Assembly: GCF_000740895.1 (NCBI RefSeq)
Contig: NC_025261.1
Coordinates: 124,001-188,000 of the forward strand
DNA length: 64,000 nucleotides
Direction of reading: 5' to 3'
Origin: Theileria orientalis strain Shintoku
Taxonomy: Eukaryota; Apicomplexa; Aconoidasida; Piroplasmida; Theileriidae
Below the pieces are notes generated by a model. It saw only the letters and a list, made by a program, of their open reading frames with translations, was not told the DNA's origin and searched no databases. The position numbers were made by a program, and so were the translations under genes. Positions 11,378 through 21,187 of the stretch are shown piece after piece; the stretch's first letter is position 1, and every line of letters starts with the position of its first letter.

Positions 11378-12856
11378 ATGGACAAAGATTCTCCCCGAAA
11401 TACACAGATCACAAAGTTTAAAACAATTCCGCACATCAATGTAACTGACTTAATACCACTTCGCCATGTTATTATTGTAAAATCGCAATCAGATGTAAAG
11501 ACCAGGAAGAAAAGGCGGACTTCTCGCCGCAACTTCGTGAACGAGGTTGAAAGCGACTCCGACGACGCCACGGTCGTCGACCTGGACGACACGTTGAAGT
11601 CTGAATTCCCTCAAACTTCCGTGACTCCCAGGGAGTTCACCCTCAAGTTCAACAGGATTCTGGCGTACATGGACGAACTGGCCGAGGTCGCCGCCGGCGT
11701 CGAAATCGAGGGCTCCAAGGCCGAGTCCTCCGACTTCGAGACCCTGACGCCCGAGAAGATAAACCGCCTGAAGGTCTACGCTTCTCTAAATCGCATTTTG
11801 TACCGGCACCTGCGAACTCCCACCATTCACGAAGTGATCACTGTTGCTACGAACATGAATATGAAAGAGGCTGAATCCTGCGGATTCAGCTTCAACATAG
11901 ACGTCGATTACGACGATAACCCCTGGTCCGAGGTGAACCTGTTCAACTTCTTCAAGCACAGGGTCCCTCTGCACACCTACGGGCTCGTTTCGGGCGCCCT
12001 CAAGTTCACCTGTCCCAGCGTTTCCAGGCACATTCACTCTCACCTGCTCATGTCTGGCCCCAAGTGCGCCACCAGTGCTCTCACGTTCCACAGGAGGGCC
12101 ACTGAGGCCTATTTCAGGAACAACGCTGACGCCAATGCTGAGATTGTGGACGACGGCGAGTCCATTGTCACTTTCAGCTTCTACCACAACGTCCGCGGGC
12201 ACAAGTACAAGGAGTTCGACGTTCTCTCCTCTCAGACTCTCGCACACTTGACTGACTCCTTCCGCTGCTCCTCGCAGATAATTTCCGGAGACTTTGACCT
12301 CGGGGTTAAGGTACGTTCATCGATCATGTATATGCATGTTCACATCTCACTTTAGGGATCGTGCTATTTCATCAACGGGGTGCTGTATCCTGACCTACGC
12401 GATGGAGCTTGTGACTACTCTGAAAGTCTCCTGGAGTTTTACGCTGCCAGCAAGCCTGGCTTTCTCAGGTCCGAGGTGCCTCTTCGCCAGGACGCCGCCG
12501 TTGTAGGCAACCTGGAGCTCAGATTGTACGATTCTGGCTACTTTCTTCACCACGGCGACTGCGAGCACAGGCTTACAGTAACCAGTGTGCGCGTGTTCGA
12601 CAGGACCAGGGACTGTCCCATCGTCAGGTGCTATCCTCTCTGCACGTTCACTCCTAACACGAACAAGCTGGACTGTCAGATTTGCGGCACCAATGAGGCC
12701 GCGAAGACTGTTTTCAACTCACTCCTTCTTCCCAACAATCCGTCGCATCTCTGCTCTGATTGCTATGGTCACGTTCGGAACATCAAACTCGGCTCAGACG
12801 TTTATTTTGACAACAAGCTGACTCCTTCCATTGCGATAGAGTATAATCAGGACTGA
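11378..12856 (+). CDS. SNAPC3: snRNA-activating protein complex subunit 3 (SNAP50) homologue
   Basis: SNAPC binds the proximal sequence element and drives transcription of spliceosomal and other small nuclear RNA genes by Pol II and Pol III. Two exons (11378-12310, 12356-12856) join in phase 0 across a 45-nt intron to about 477 residues. The N-terminus is basic (TRKKRRTSRRNF). The C-terminal domain has the zf-SNAP50_C layout: CYFINGVLYPDLRDGACDYS (compare F-FI-x-FY-D-R...YS in the family), LYDSGYFLHHGDCEH, a following DCP, a YPL segment, then CQICG and LCSDCYGHV as putative zinc ligands. The length fits eukaryotic SNAPC3. This is notable beside several candidate small RNA loci in the window, though proximity alone proves nothing. 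Confidence 0.85.
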
Positions 12857-13319
12857 TTGGTCTCGAAAATTTTAGTTTAAATCTGGAATCGTGTACATAT
12901 CTACATGTCAGGACTAGGGTGTATACAGTGCTGGTGTCCGTGTGTAAACTGCACGTACCTTGCATAAACTCTCGGAATCGGGGGATAAATTTAAATTCAT
13001 GTATTTTTTAAGTCTAAAACTGCTGATGTGGAATAAATTTACTGGTCAACTCGGCAGTTTCACGCTTCCCCATTTGCTATATCTACTGCTTGGGGCTTCT
13101 CTAAATTCTGAATGATTATCTCATTATTTTTTTTATATTTACCTTAGCTTAATTTACAGTATTCGGTTACATTGTGTTGTGACTATTTAGTTATTCTTTC
13201 TTTTCTTTTTTGAGCTTTTCAGCACTACAATTCATTAGTTGCTTTTTGAGCTCTCATCTTGTTTCATTGCAAACTAATTTACCTTTTCGCTTTCAGTATT
13301 GCCATAAATTTCAATTACG
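12857..13319. other. Intergenic spacer upstream of eL27
   Basis: About 460 nt with no supportable ORF. The segment nearest the eL27 start is pyrimidine-rich (runs of T and C from 13190 on), a feature shared with other ribosomal-protein upstream regions here, and it probably holds the eL27 promoter and leader. Confidence 0.4.
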
Positions 13320-13837
13320 ATGGGTAAACTATTGAAGCCTGGGCGCGTTGTTATTCTTCTCTCAGGTCGCAGGGCCGGCTGCAAGGCCGTCGTCGTCCAG
13401 ACCAACGAGAGCTCCAGCAAGAGGAGGCCCTACTTGAACTGCCTCGTCGCCGGCGTCGAGAAGGCTCCCATGAAGGTTACCAAGAAGATGTCTCCCAAGA
13501 AGGTTGAGAAGAGGCTCAAGTTGAAGGCCTTCGTCAAATACGTTAACGTCAACCACTTGATGCCCACCAGGTTCGTTTCTACTAACTTACATTTACTTAT
13601 TAATGTTCAGATACATGGTCAACACCGCTTTGGACCCCAAGGCTCTCGTTTCCGACGAGCAGATGGAGGACAAGGCTTCCCGTGCTTCCGCTCGCAAGGC
13701 CGTCAAGGCTGCTTTGGAGGAATGGTTAGTTTCAGCTCTTTTAATTTTCCTTTAGCTTTTCCAAGCCTGAAAACTCCGACCCAGCTGTCAAGGGCTCCAG
13801 GGACACCGTCTTTTTGAGGAAGAAGCTCAGATTTTAA
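13320..13837 (+). CDS. RPL27: 60S ribosomal protein eL27
   Basis: This is a structural protein of the cytosolic large ribosomal subunit. Three exons (13320-13570, 13611-13724, 13756-13837) splice in phase to about 148 residues, close to the usual 136 of the family. The start MGKLLKPGRVVILLSGRRAG is a textbook eL27/KOW N-terminus, followed by LVAGVEKAPMKVT, KSFVKYVN-like KAFVKYVNVNHLMPTRY, and the conserved C-terminal FLRKKLRF. The first intron is 40 nt and the second 31 nt. The gene is convergent with the tepsin-like gene. Confidence 0.97.
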
Positions 13838-14034
13838 TTAATGTATTATCGAAACCTTACTCCTATACTCAGTTACTCCTATGCATTCATAAATACACTA
13901 ATTCATACATCCATACACGTGTATGCAAACGAGATTGTGTAGACGCTACACGCGTCGGCGGCACGGTATGCCGGCGAATGTACAGAAAGGGTGGCATAAC
14001 TGCACTAGCGAGTACTCTTATTTTTATCAGATTA

Positions 14035-16541
14035 CTATAGAAGGTCGAATGTTTCCGGCCCTGCGCTCGGCTTCGGCGCCTGGAACTGCGGCTGCTGGCT
14101 CCGCGCCCTGGCGCTCAGCAGCTCCGCGTTGAAGTCCGTGTTGTCGAAGAGGTCCAGGTTGTTGTCGATGTTGCTGGATATCGACTCGAGCGACTGCTGC
14201 GGCGCCCCGACTTCCCGGGTCGTCTTCTGACCAGTGTTCTCGAAGGACAGCGCGTCGAAGTCGAACGGGTCCGGGTTCTTCTGCTCCACCTTGGTCTCCC
14301 TAGCGCTTTCCTGTATGCTCGTCGTGTTGCTGAAGAAGAGGTCGAACTCGTCCAGGTTCGATCCCACTGGGACCAGCGCCGGGTTCGCTTTGCCGCTTTT
14401 GTTTGCAAATATGTCCTCTGACTTCCCTTCCAACGGGTCTCCTTCCTTCTGCTGTACCATGTCAGCGGAAGTCTCTCTTTTCAGCGCAGACGCGCTCGTG
14501 TTACTGCCAAGCATGTCGCCGCTTGTGTCGCTCTTTCCAAAGAACTCTGACACTTCGTCAGTCACTCCGCTTCCCTTCATGCTTGACAGCATCGTCAGCA
14601 GCTTTGAGGCCTTGTTCGACAGCTGCGCCTCCTCCTTGCACTTGTTAAATATTGGCGTCGCTGTCTTCTTCAGCTCCTTAACCAGCGCCTCGTCCAGGCC
14701 TCCTCTCTGGAACAAGGATTCAAATATGCATAGTATTCTAAAGTGCGTCTGCCACTTCGGCGACCTTGCGTTTAAGTGCTTCAGCAGCTCTTCCACCACT
14801 ATCTTCTTGTCCAGTTCCTTCATTTTTTCCATGTACTCGTCGATCAGTCTTGGCGATGGCGACACCTTGATTCCTGTGAACGTGAGCATTTCCTTCACAA
14901 ACTCCACTTCTCGCTCCCCTATTCAATACATGTTATACGTTATATTACACGTTACAAGTTAATACCGTACATGTTACAAGTTAAGTATTGTATTATGCAC
15001 ATCTTGTCATATGTTATACGCTAAATATTGGCAATATCTATAAAACAACATCCAATGCAACCAAATTTACGAGGTAAATACATATCATCGGCAGTGGCGT
15101 ATACCTAATACTCACCTGGAACTGTGTACTTTGACGTTGTGCTCTCTGTTGCCAGCAGGTCCACAGTCGGCTCCGCCTTTGGTTGAAATGATCCCGCCGA
15201 GCCCGCCCTTTGGAAACTCGGCGTGAAGCTCTGCTGCTTCGTGAAGGGGTCGAAGCCCTGGTTTATGCTTGATGCGTGGCTCAGGCTCTGCTGCTGCGAA
15301 AAGGCTGTTGCGCTAGACGTGTGCTGCATGCTCCCGTACCCCTGAGGGCCAAATGGCTGCTGATTAGCGAACGGCTGCGGGGTGTACTGTGACTGACTGT
15401 AATGCTGCTGCGGCTTGTAACCCACTGCGCTGTACGACGCTGGGTTATACGCGCTCGGCCCTCCCCCTGGCTGATAGTTTACGCTGCCTTGGGTTCCTCC
15501 GAACCCTTGCTGCGTCGGGCCGAATCCTTGTGGGTGGCTGCTTCCGTAGCCTCTGCTATTGTACATCGAGTTGTTGAGGCTCTTTGATGCGCTTCTTCCC
15601 ATTGGGCTTCTTCCTCCCAGGTACTTTTCAAACTGCTCTGTTGCTGTCGACGTTATTGCTGAGCCCACCTTTTCCAGCTTATCTCTGATTTCCGACGGTA
15701 TGTACTTGTTTGCTGCGTGCGTGATCATCTTCAGTGCGTTGTTGCCTGCGTTTTTAAGCTCCGACACTGTCGGCGTGAAGTTGCTTGCGAACGAGGTGAA
15801 ACTGTTCGAGTTTGTGCTCTGCCTCCTCGGCATGTTCGGGTTTCCGAATCCCATCATTCCTGGGTTCCCGTAGCTTCCCACTCCTCTGTTTACTCCCTGA
15901 CTATAACTTGTGCTTCCGTGACCCATGTTAGGGTTATAGCTTGTGTTTCCATAGCTTGTGTTAGGGTTATAGTTTGTGTTCCCGTAACCCATGTTAGCGT
16001 TATAACTTGTATTAGGGTTACTCAGGTTCGGGTTTCCGAACCCTCCTGGTGCTTGGTAGTTACTCGACTGGTTTGTGTACTGGTTATTTCCGAATCCTAC
16101 CATTTTATTTTGCTGTTGCGACTCCGTCTTGTTTCCTATCGAGTCGTATGAACACACTACTTTTATCAACTGTTCGAACTCTGATCTTACTAGCTTCGAC
16201 AGGTATTCTCCGTTGTATTCGTTTGCCGGTGTTCTGTAGTTTTTACACTCTAGTACTGCTGATGACTGTGTTACTTTCGTTCTTATGAAGTCCTTTGGGA
16301 AATTTGTGCATAAATGTTTCAGTAGTTTTAAACACTTGATTTTTATGAACGGCTCCTTTCTTGACAGCTTATTGATGATGTATTCTTCTATTTCGTTTAG
16401 CTTTGACAGGTCCGTTTTTATGTATTCTACCAATTCCTTGTATATGTATCCTGGAGGTGATTCTGAGCTTGCTGATGTCAGTTTACTTAATTGATTTTTG
16501 TACGATGAACTCAATGAATCGACAAATTCACTATAATTCAT
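14035..16541 (-). CDS. Tepsin/epsin-like adaptor accessory protein (ENTH plus VHS-like)
   Basis: Two exons (16541-15116 and 14918-14035) join in phase across a 197-nt intron, long for this window, giving about 769 residues. Residues 1-130 form an ENTH/VHS-type helical domain (a LNEIEEYIINKL segment, then FIKIKCLKLLKHLC). A long Asn/Gly/Tyr/Gln-rich disordered linker follows, with repeated 'YNxNxxYGNTxY' units near residues 170-240. The second exon adds a further helical domain (VEELLKHLNARSPKWQTHF) resembling tepsin's VHS-like module. The C-terminus carries short acidic-hydrophobic motifs (DPFDFDAL, DEFDLFF, DLFDN, final DLL) typical of adaptor and clathrin binding. Apicomplexan epsin-like protein works with AP complexes in Golgi/endosomal coats. 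Domain assignment is good; choosing tepsin over epsin is inference. Confidence 0.75.
14919..15115 (-). other. Long AT-rich intron of the tepsin-like gene
   Basis: This 197-nt intron contains several imperfect copies of an ACATGTTAxAxGTTA-like motif (positions 14928-15020 on the plus strand). Its GT donor follows codon CCA-G and its acceptor restores frame. It is five to six times the usual intron length here. Confidence 0.7.
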
Positions 16542-16853
16542 CTTATTTTCGCACTCCGGCTTTTTAAATTCATTTTAATTTCCTTTTCACGTTTCGCACC
16601 TCTCTTTTTCTCAATTACAAATATTTTTTTGATTTATATTACTATTTTCTTCATATTTTAATTGGGCCAATTTTACTTGGTTCATAATTTCTTTTTAACT
16701 AACTTTTATTTTTATTTTTTCTATTAATTTAAATTAACTTTTTTATTTCTATTTGCTATTAAACTTTCTTATTTTTCTTTATTTTTCTATGTACAACATA
16801 CACTATCTATACACATTCATTGTTTGGTTTGCGTATGAAATTAAATGTTATGA
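16542..16853. other. AT-rich spacer
   Basis: About 310 nt of T-rich DNA lies between the start of the tepsin-like gene and the stop of the next minus-strand gene. I see no gene; it likely includes the tepsin-like promoter and the 3' end of the neighbour. Confidence 0.4.
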
Positions 16854-17752
16854 TTAAAAGTTAACTGTTCCTGGGACCATATTTCTGAAGGGGCCTTCAA
16901 CGTTTGGTCTGTAAATCTGAAGGTTTGCCAGCCCTTCCGACAGCTGATCCATCGTTGGATCCGAGCTTAGCGTGGCGCTACTTCCTTCGTTTAGTGGATG
17001 TGCGTGTCTCCACTCTCCCCTAACTGAGCCTATGGGACTTACATCCTGTCGGACCAGGTTTTCTAAGATTAATTTTGTTCATATTTGCATCCTTACCTCC
17101 CATGTATAGGTCTCCATTTACTCGAGCTCTGAACGGTCGAATCTATGTATTTATTAGTAAGCTTTCTAAACAGAGTCATACCGTGTGATCGACGTTCCTA
17201 ACGTGATAGTATTGGTCGTTTCGCGGGTTGTCGTCCACCAAGTAGTGAGACCCGTTGATGTTCAGAACCCTTCCAGATGCGACTGTTGTTTGTAGTTCTG
17301 GGCTTGTGTTAGTGGCATTAACCCTCTTGTTAATCTTCCAGACGACTGAGTTCACACCGTACAGGGGCAGCGTGTGCAAAAGCTCCATGAGGGTGATCAG
17401 TGCGCGATTCCTGCTCAGGTAATCGGAAAATATGCTGACCCTCATGGATTCCGGCCCGTGGAATCTTTTCTGGTGTGAGTGCCATGGATGTTTATCGATG
17501 ACGGGAGGGAAACGTGCTAAATATCGTTAACACCATAAATTTATGATATTTTCACATCTATCTATTTAGATCATCCTTCTTACTCGCTGTCCTCGTGTTA
17601 GAGGACCTGTAAATTGATCTGTACTGTCTGTGGTACGGATAAAGGATGTTTTGGAGCGGCCTTGGAGATAGCCTATGTGTACCGATTGCGCTGTGGGCTC
17701 TAGCCCTGATTTTGCTCGAAGGTGAGCCAGAAGTTCTGATTCCGTATGCCAT
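16854..17752 (-). CDS. Unknown piroplasm protein, basic N-terminus
   Basis: Four exons (17752-17584, 17516-17182, 17142-17097, 17062-16854) join in phase to about 252 residues; introns are 67, 39 and 34 nt. I took the first ATG (MAYGIRTSG). The first 60 residues are rich in Arg, Ser and His (KIRARAHSAIG, YHRQYRSIYRSS). The middle contains SIFSDYLSRNRALITLMELL and PLYGVNSVVWKINKRV, and the rest is Asn/Pro/Gly-rich without membrane segments. The family is not recognised. The regular splice phases and compact introns argue that it is a real gene. The Arg-rich start could be an RNA-binding tail or a mitochondrial leader. Confidence 0.6.
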
Positions 17753-17954
17753 TTGTTTAATTTTATAATTTTTTGACTGATTACACACTTGATAAAAAAT
17801 TTATTGTGATGTATCTAGTATCTTGGGCACACCACTAAAATTTTGTGGTGCAACTTCAAATCAAATAGGGCTATAAATAGAAGGCCTACGGGATCTAATA
17901 ATTGATATGTTGATTAATCAATCATATGAATTGAATATTAAAGGATTCCGCCAG

Positions 17955-18026
17955 GGGCTTGTGGTGTAGTGGTATCACGTTCGCTTCGCATGCGAAAGAT
18001 CTCGGGTTCGATTCCCGATGAGTCCA
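17955..18026 (+). tRNA. tRNA-Ala (anticodon CGC)
   Basis: The 72-nt cloverleaf is complete. The acceptor stem GGGCTTG pairs with TGAGTCC (some G-U pairs), the D-arm contains TAGTGGTAT, the anticodon stem TTCGC/GCGAA encloses loop TTCGCAT (anticodon CGC, codon GCG), and the T-stem TCGGG/CCCGA encloses TTCGATT. The discriminator is A, and CCA is not encoded. It lies about 0.5 kb upstream of eL29. Confidence 0.95.
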
Positions 18027-18545
18027 GTATTAAATGGTGAGGATTAGAAGGTCAATATAACAAGTAATTGCCTTGGAAGTATCGAAGTTAACGCTTAAAA
18101 GGGGGTTAGGGGGTTACAATAAAGTAATGTGTAACTGTCTAAATTTTTTTATAACACAAATTCTATTAACAAAAGGCTATAAGTTCTAACTAGACATGTG
18201 TATAACTTGGGATTAGCACGATATGCACATTATGTATTAACAAATTCATATGTATTGTATTTTTTAGTGGTTGCAAGACGGTGTGGGCCTTATAAAACGG
18301 CCATCTTGTGGATCAAGTCATTTTTTATCATTTCATACTAATTATTTCAAAGTGTTTATGTATATTTGTTATTTATATGTTACTTTTTACCATCCCCATA
18401 CCGGGTCACATACCTTTTGACCCACATGTTATCAAATCGACTTTTACTTTAAATCAAGTAAATTATATTCACTTATCTTCAAAGTATTGTTTTTGATTTA
18501 ATTTTCTATAGAAGATTACAATTATAATTCTTATACATTTCCAAA
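18027..18545. other. Spacer between tRNA-Ala and eL29
   Basis: About 520 nt. A G-run (GGGGGTTAGGGGG, near 18099-18113) and a T7 tract near 18145 lie downstream of the tRNA; the T tract may be a Pol III terminator, but it is over 100 nt away. The remainder is AT-rich and presumably holds the eL29 promoter. There is no supportable ORF. Confidence 0.35.
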
Positions 18546-18902
18546 ATGGCCAAGTCAAAGAATCACACTAACCACAACCAGGTATTTAACAGTTTATCTC
18601 TTATTCAATTTTATAATTTTATTACTATATATATTGTTTCAACATATCCTATATTCTTTTTTTCTAATTCCCTTTTAGTCCAAGAAGGCTCATCGTAATG
18701 GTATTAAGAGACATAAGTTGCCAAGAAAGTTGTCAACCAGGGGGGTATGTTTACATTTATTATGGTTATTTTATTTATCACTCCTTTTTGCTCATATATG
18801 TAATCTTTGACTAATAATTTGTTTCAGATGTGTCCTAAGTTTTTGAGGAACCAAAAGTTCTGCAAAAAACACCAAAGGGAAGCTGGCTCTGAAGAGGAAT
18901 AG
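18546..18902 (+). CDS. RPL29: 60S ribosomal protein eL29
   Basis: Three short exons (18546-18581, 18679-18744, 18828-18902) encode a 58-residue very basic protein: MAKSKNHTNHNQSKKAHRNG, then IKRHKLPRKLSTRGM and CPKFLRNQKFCKKHQ, a clear eL29 with the conserved KNHTxHNQxxKAHRNGIK core. The introns are 97 and 83 nt, longer than most here, and both junctions are in phase 0. The gene is flanked by tRNA-Ala genes on opposite strands. Confidence 0.96.
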
Positions 18903-19101
18903 ATTGACAGTTAAACTCTAATATCATTTCTCCTAACTTACATTTCTATTTTATACTTTGATCTTTCATTTGTCGATGTTTATGGTTCGCGTTAATGCTC
19001 ATTTTATGTTTGAATCGTTTTATTACTTGATTGGTTGTTAAAACCTGTATCTGTAAATATAGATACTTGTTTGGGTTTGTTTACAATTTATATGAAAAAA
19101 G

Positions 19102-19173
19102 TGGACCAATCGGGATTCGAACCCGAGACCTTTTGCGTGCAAAGCAAACGTGATACCCCTACACCATCGGCCC
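19102..19173 (-). tRNA. tRNA-Ala (anticodon TGC)
   Basis: Read on the minus strand, the 72-nt gene begins GGGCCGA and ends TTGGTCC plus discriminator A. The anticodon stem TTTGC/GCAAA encloses loop TTTGCAC (anticodon TGC, codon GCA). The T-arm has TCGGG-TTCGAAT-CCCGA. The D-arm carries TAGGGGTAT. It is a second alanine isoacceptor, about 200 nt downstream of eL29 on the opposite strand. Confidence 0.95.
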
Positions 19174-19401
19174 TTGAAGCTCTTCTCTAATCTTATTATT
19201 AAGTGATTTTATTATCTGGAATCTTAATATTTGTTTGTTCATCTTTAATTTAATAGATTAAATAACTCTGTTTACCTATTTTTTATTCCAATTTCCCCCC
19301 TATATACTACTTTTATCAATTTACATCATGTACTATATAACACATTCTATCTAATCCTTCTTTTGTTTAATTTGCTTTGTATCTTTTTATTTTATTTTGT
19401 T

Positions 19402-20720
19402 ATGGCTGATTCTAATCTTGTTCTTCCTGGTGACGTTGTTAGCTCTGACGCTTCCTACCTTCTTCAGGGCCATGGTACTCATGTCTCTAGGAACGAGCTG
19501 AAAGCTAGCTATTCTGGTCTCGTCAAACATGTTAGTCTCTCTGTAGCTCATATTTTCTGTTTTCACATGAAATACAGTAGTTTATGTGCCTATTTATCAG
19601 TAACACATACACTTATTTACTTTTATTCGCATATATTTATACATTCGTATTCACGTATTCACATACTAACTCGCTCTTCTACTCATTCACTCTTGTTTCT
19701 AATGTTCCAATTTCCTTAGGTGAACCAGCTTGTGTATGTAGAGCCCTTCAGTGGCAGGTACATGGGTCAGATCGGCGATATTGTGATTGGCATTGTCGAG
19801 AGCATTCAGGGCAACAAGTGGTTTCTCGACGTCAACTCTGTCGAGAGGGCTCACCTTTCCATTCTTCAGGTGAACACTGAGGAGCTTGCCAACCGCCGCA
19901 AGATTGATGAGGACGTTTATGAGATGAGCAATCTTTTCCGCGTCAAGGACATTATCTCTTCTGAGATTCAACGCATTTCTGTACGTTTACTTTTCCATTC
20001 CTTCTCATATTTTTTTAGCCCAGTGGCACTATCATTTTACAGACTCGCACTAGCAAGTATGGCAGACTTGACAATGGCATTCTTGTTGTCGTTCGCCCTA
20101 ACCTCGTCATGAGGCAGGTAAAACACATTTATGACATGGAGTGTGGCGTTAGGGTCATCATGGGATGTAACGGTGCGTTTACTTTTATATGTATGTATGG
20201 AATTTATTATTTACTTCACTTATACCTTACACACACATTTATCTACCACCAACACACACACATTTATCTACCATTAATACCACTTACACATATCTACCAT
20301 TAATACCACTTACACATATCTACCATTAATACCACTTACACATATCTACCATTAATACCACTTACACATATCTACCATTAATACCACCTGCACCTGCACA
20401 TTTCTACCATTAATACTATGCACATATACACACATACTTTCTCATAACTGGTCTCAGGATATATTTGGCTAACCACTTGGATGACTTCTGACAAGGGCAA
20501 CATTCTTTCCATTGGCACCTTCTCATCCAATGTTAAAACTGATTTAATAAAGAAAGTCTGCATTGTTAGGAACATTCTTCTAATGTTCTCTTCCCATCTA
20601 ATTAAGTTAAACTTTGATCTCATTAACAGGGCTTTCGGCGTCTACTCCAGGCTGTTCCCTGGTAAGTACAACCTGGACAAACTCATGGAAACGTCACTCT
20701 TATCTCACCTCCAGGCCTAA
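19402..20720 (+). CDS. RRP4: Exosome complex component Rrp4
   Basis: Rrp4 is an S1/KH cap subunit of the RNA exosome, guiding substrates into the 3'-5' degradation channel in nucleus and cytoplasm. Exons 19402-19530, 19720-19980, 20019-20172 and 20458-20720 join in phase to about 268 residues. The N-terminus has LPGDVV and GHGT; the S1 domain begins VGDIV-like at GQIGDIVIGIVESIQGNKW and ends HTRSLKYG-like at LQTRTSKYGRLDNG; VECGVRVIMGCNGYIWL-type residues introduce the KH region. I chose the acceptor at 20018 because it restores the family's beta-strand before TRTSKYG; a nearer one at 20042 would delete it. The first intron is 189 nt. The third (285 nt) contains a minisatellite. In-frame TTG codons upstream were ignored in favour of ATG at 19402. 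Confidence 0.92.
20235..20417. repeat. 26-bp minisatellite in the RRP4 third intron
   Basis: Tandem copies of a 26-nt unit (CACATATCTACCATTAATAC plus CACTTA) run through the intron. About four are near-perfect, with degenerate copies at both edges. It lies wholly within the 285-nt intron and does not affect coding. Confidence 0.9.
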
Positions 20721-21187
20721 TTAACACACTCACACACACTTATTATAACATCTTAATACTCACTCCTTATTTTAAATCTCTTCTAAATTATACTTGAATT
20801 TCTACTCGTGCATCTGGTTAACTTAACATGTCATTTTACTTATGGGTTAATGTGTCAATTTACTCATGTATCAGGGCAACGACGTGTGCTCATACTGTCA
20901 TCTCGTACTTTCTAATCTCACACTCAGGGTTACTGTAGACTATTGTCGTTCTAACTCAATGTATTAGGTGCTTAATGTAGCTTGTTTGTTACTGTCGCAT
21001 GAAGCCGCCATATAACTATGGTGGTGATTAAAACAGTGTTTGTATAACCGTCCATGATTAAGGGATCTTTGCAGACACCTATGCCCAGGAGGTATTATCG
21101 AGCCCTAGTGGCTCCCGCTTTCGTCGCCACTCTCTCTCCAGAGCTTCCAGTTAATACATAAGTGTATATTGAATACGGTATATCAAA
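20721..21187. ncRNA. Structured non-coding region, candidate RNA gene
   Basis: The interval between RRP4 and RPL5 has no supportable ORF. From about 20870 to 21160 its base composition rises above the usual AT-rich spacer. Two hairpins are plain: CCGCCATA (21005-21012) pairs with TATGGTGG (21017-21024) around TAAC with one G-U pair, and GAGCC (21100-21104) pairs with GGCTC (21110-21114). I could not match it to U1-U6, SRP, RNase P or U3 by eye. A stable small RNA is plausible but unproven; strand is not determined. Confidence 0.3.

Noticed and set aside
11786..12247. 153-codon open frame antisense to SNAPC3
   Set aside because: Shadow of GC-rich coding sequence; the sense frame carries the SNAP50 signature.
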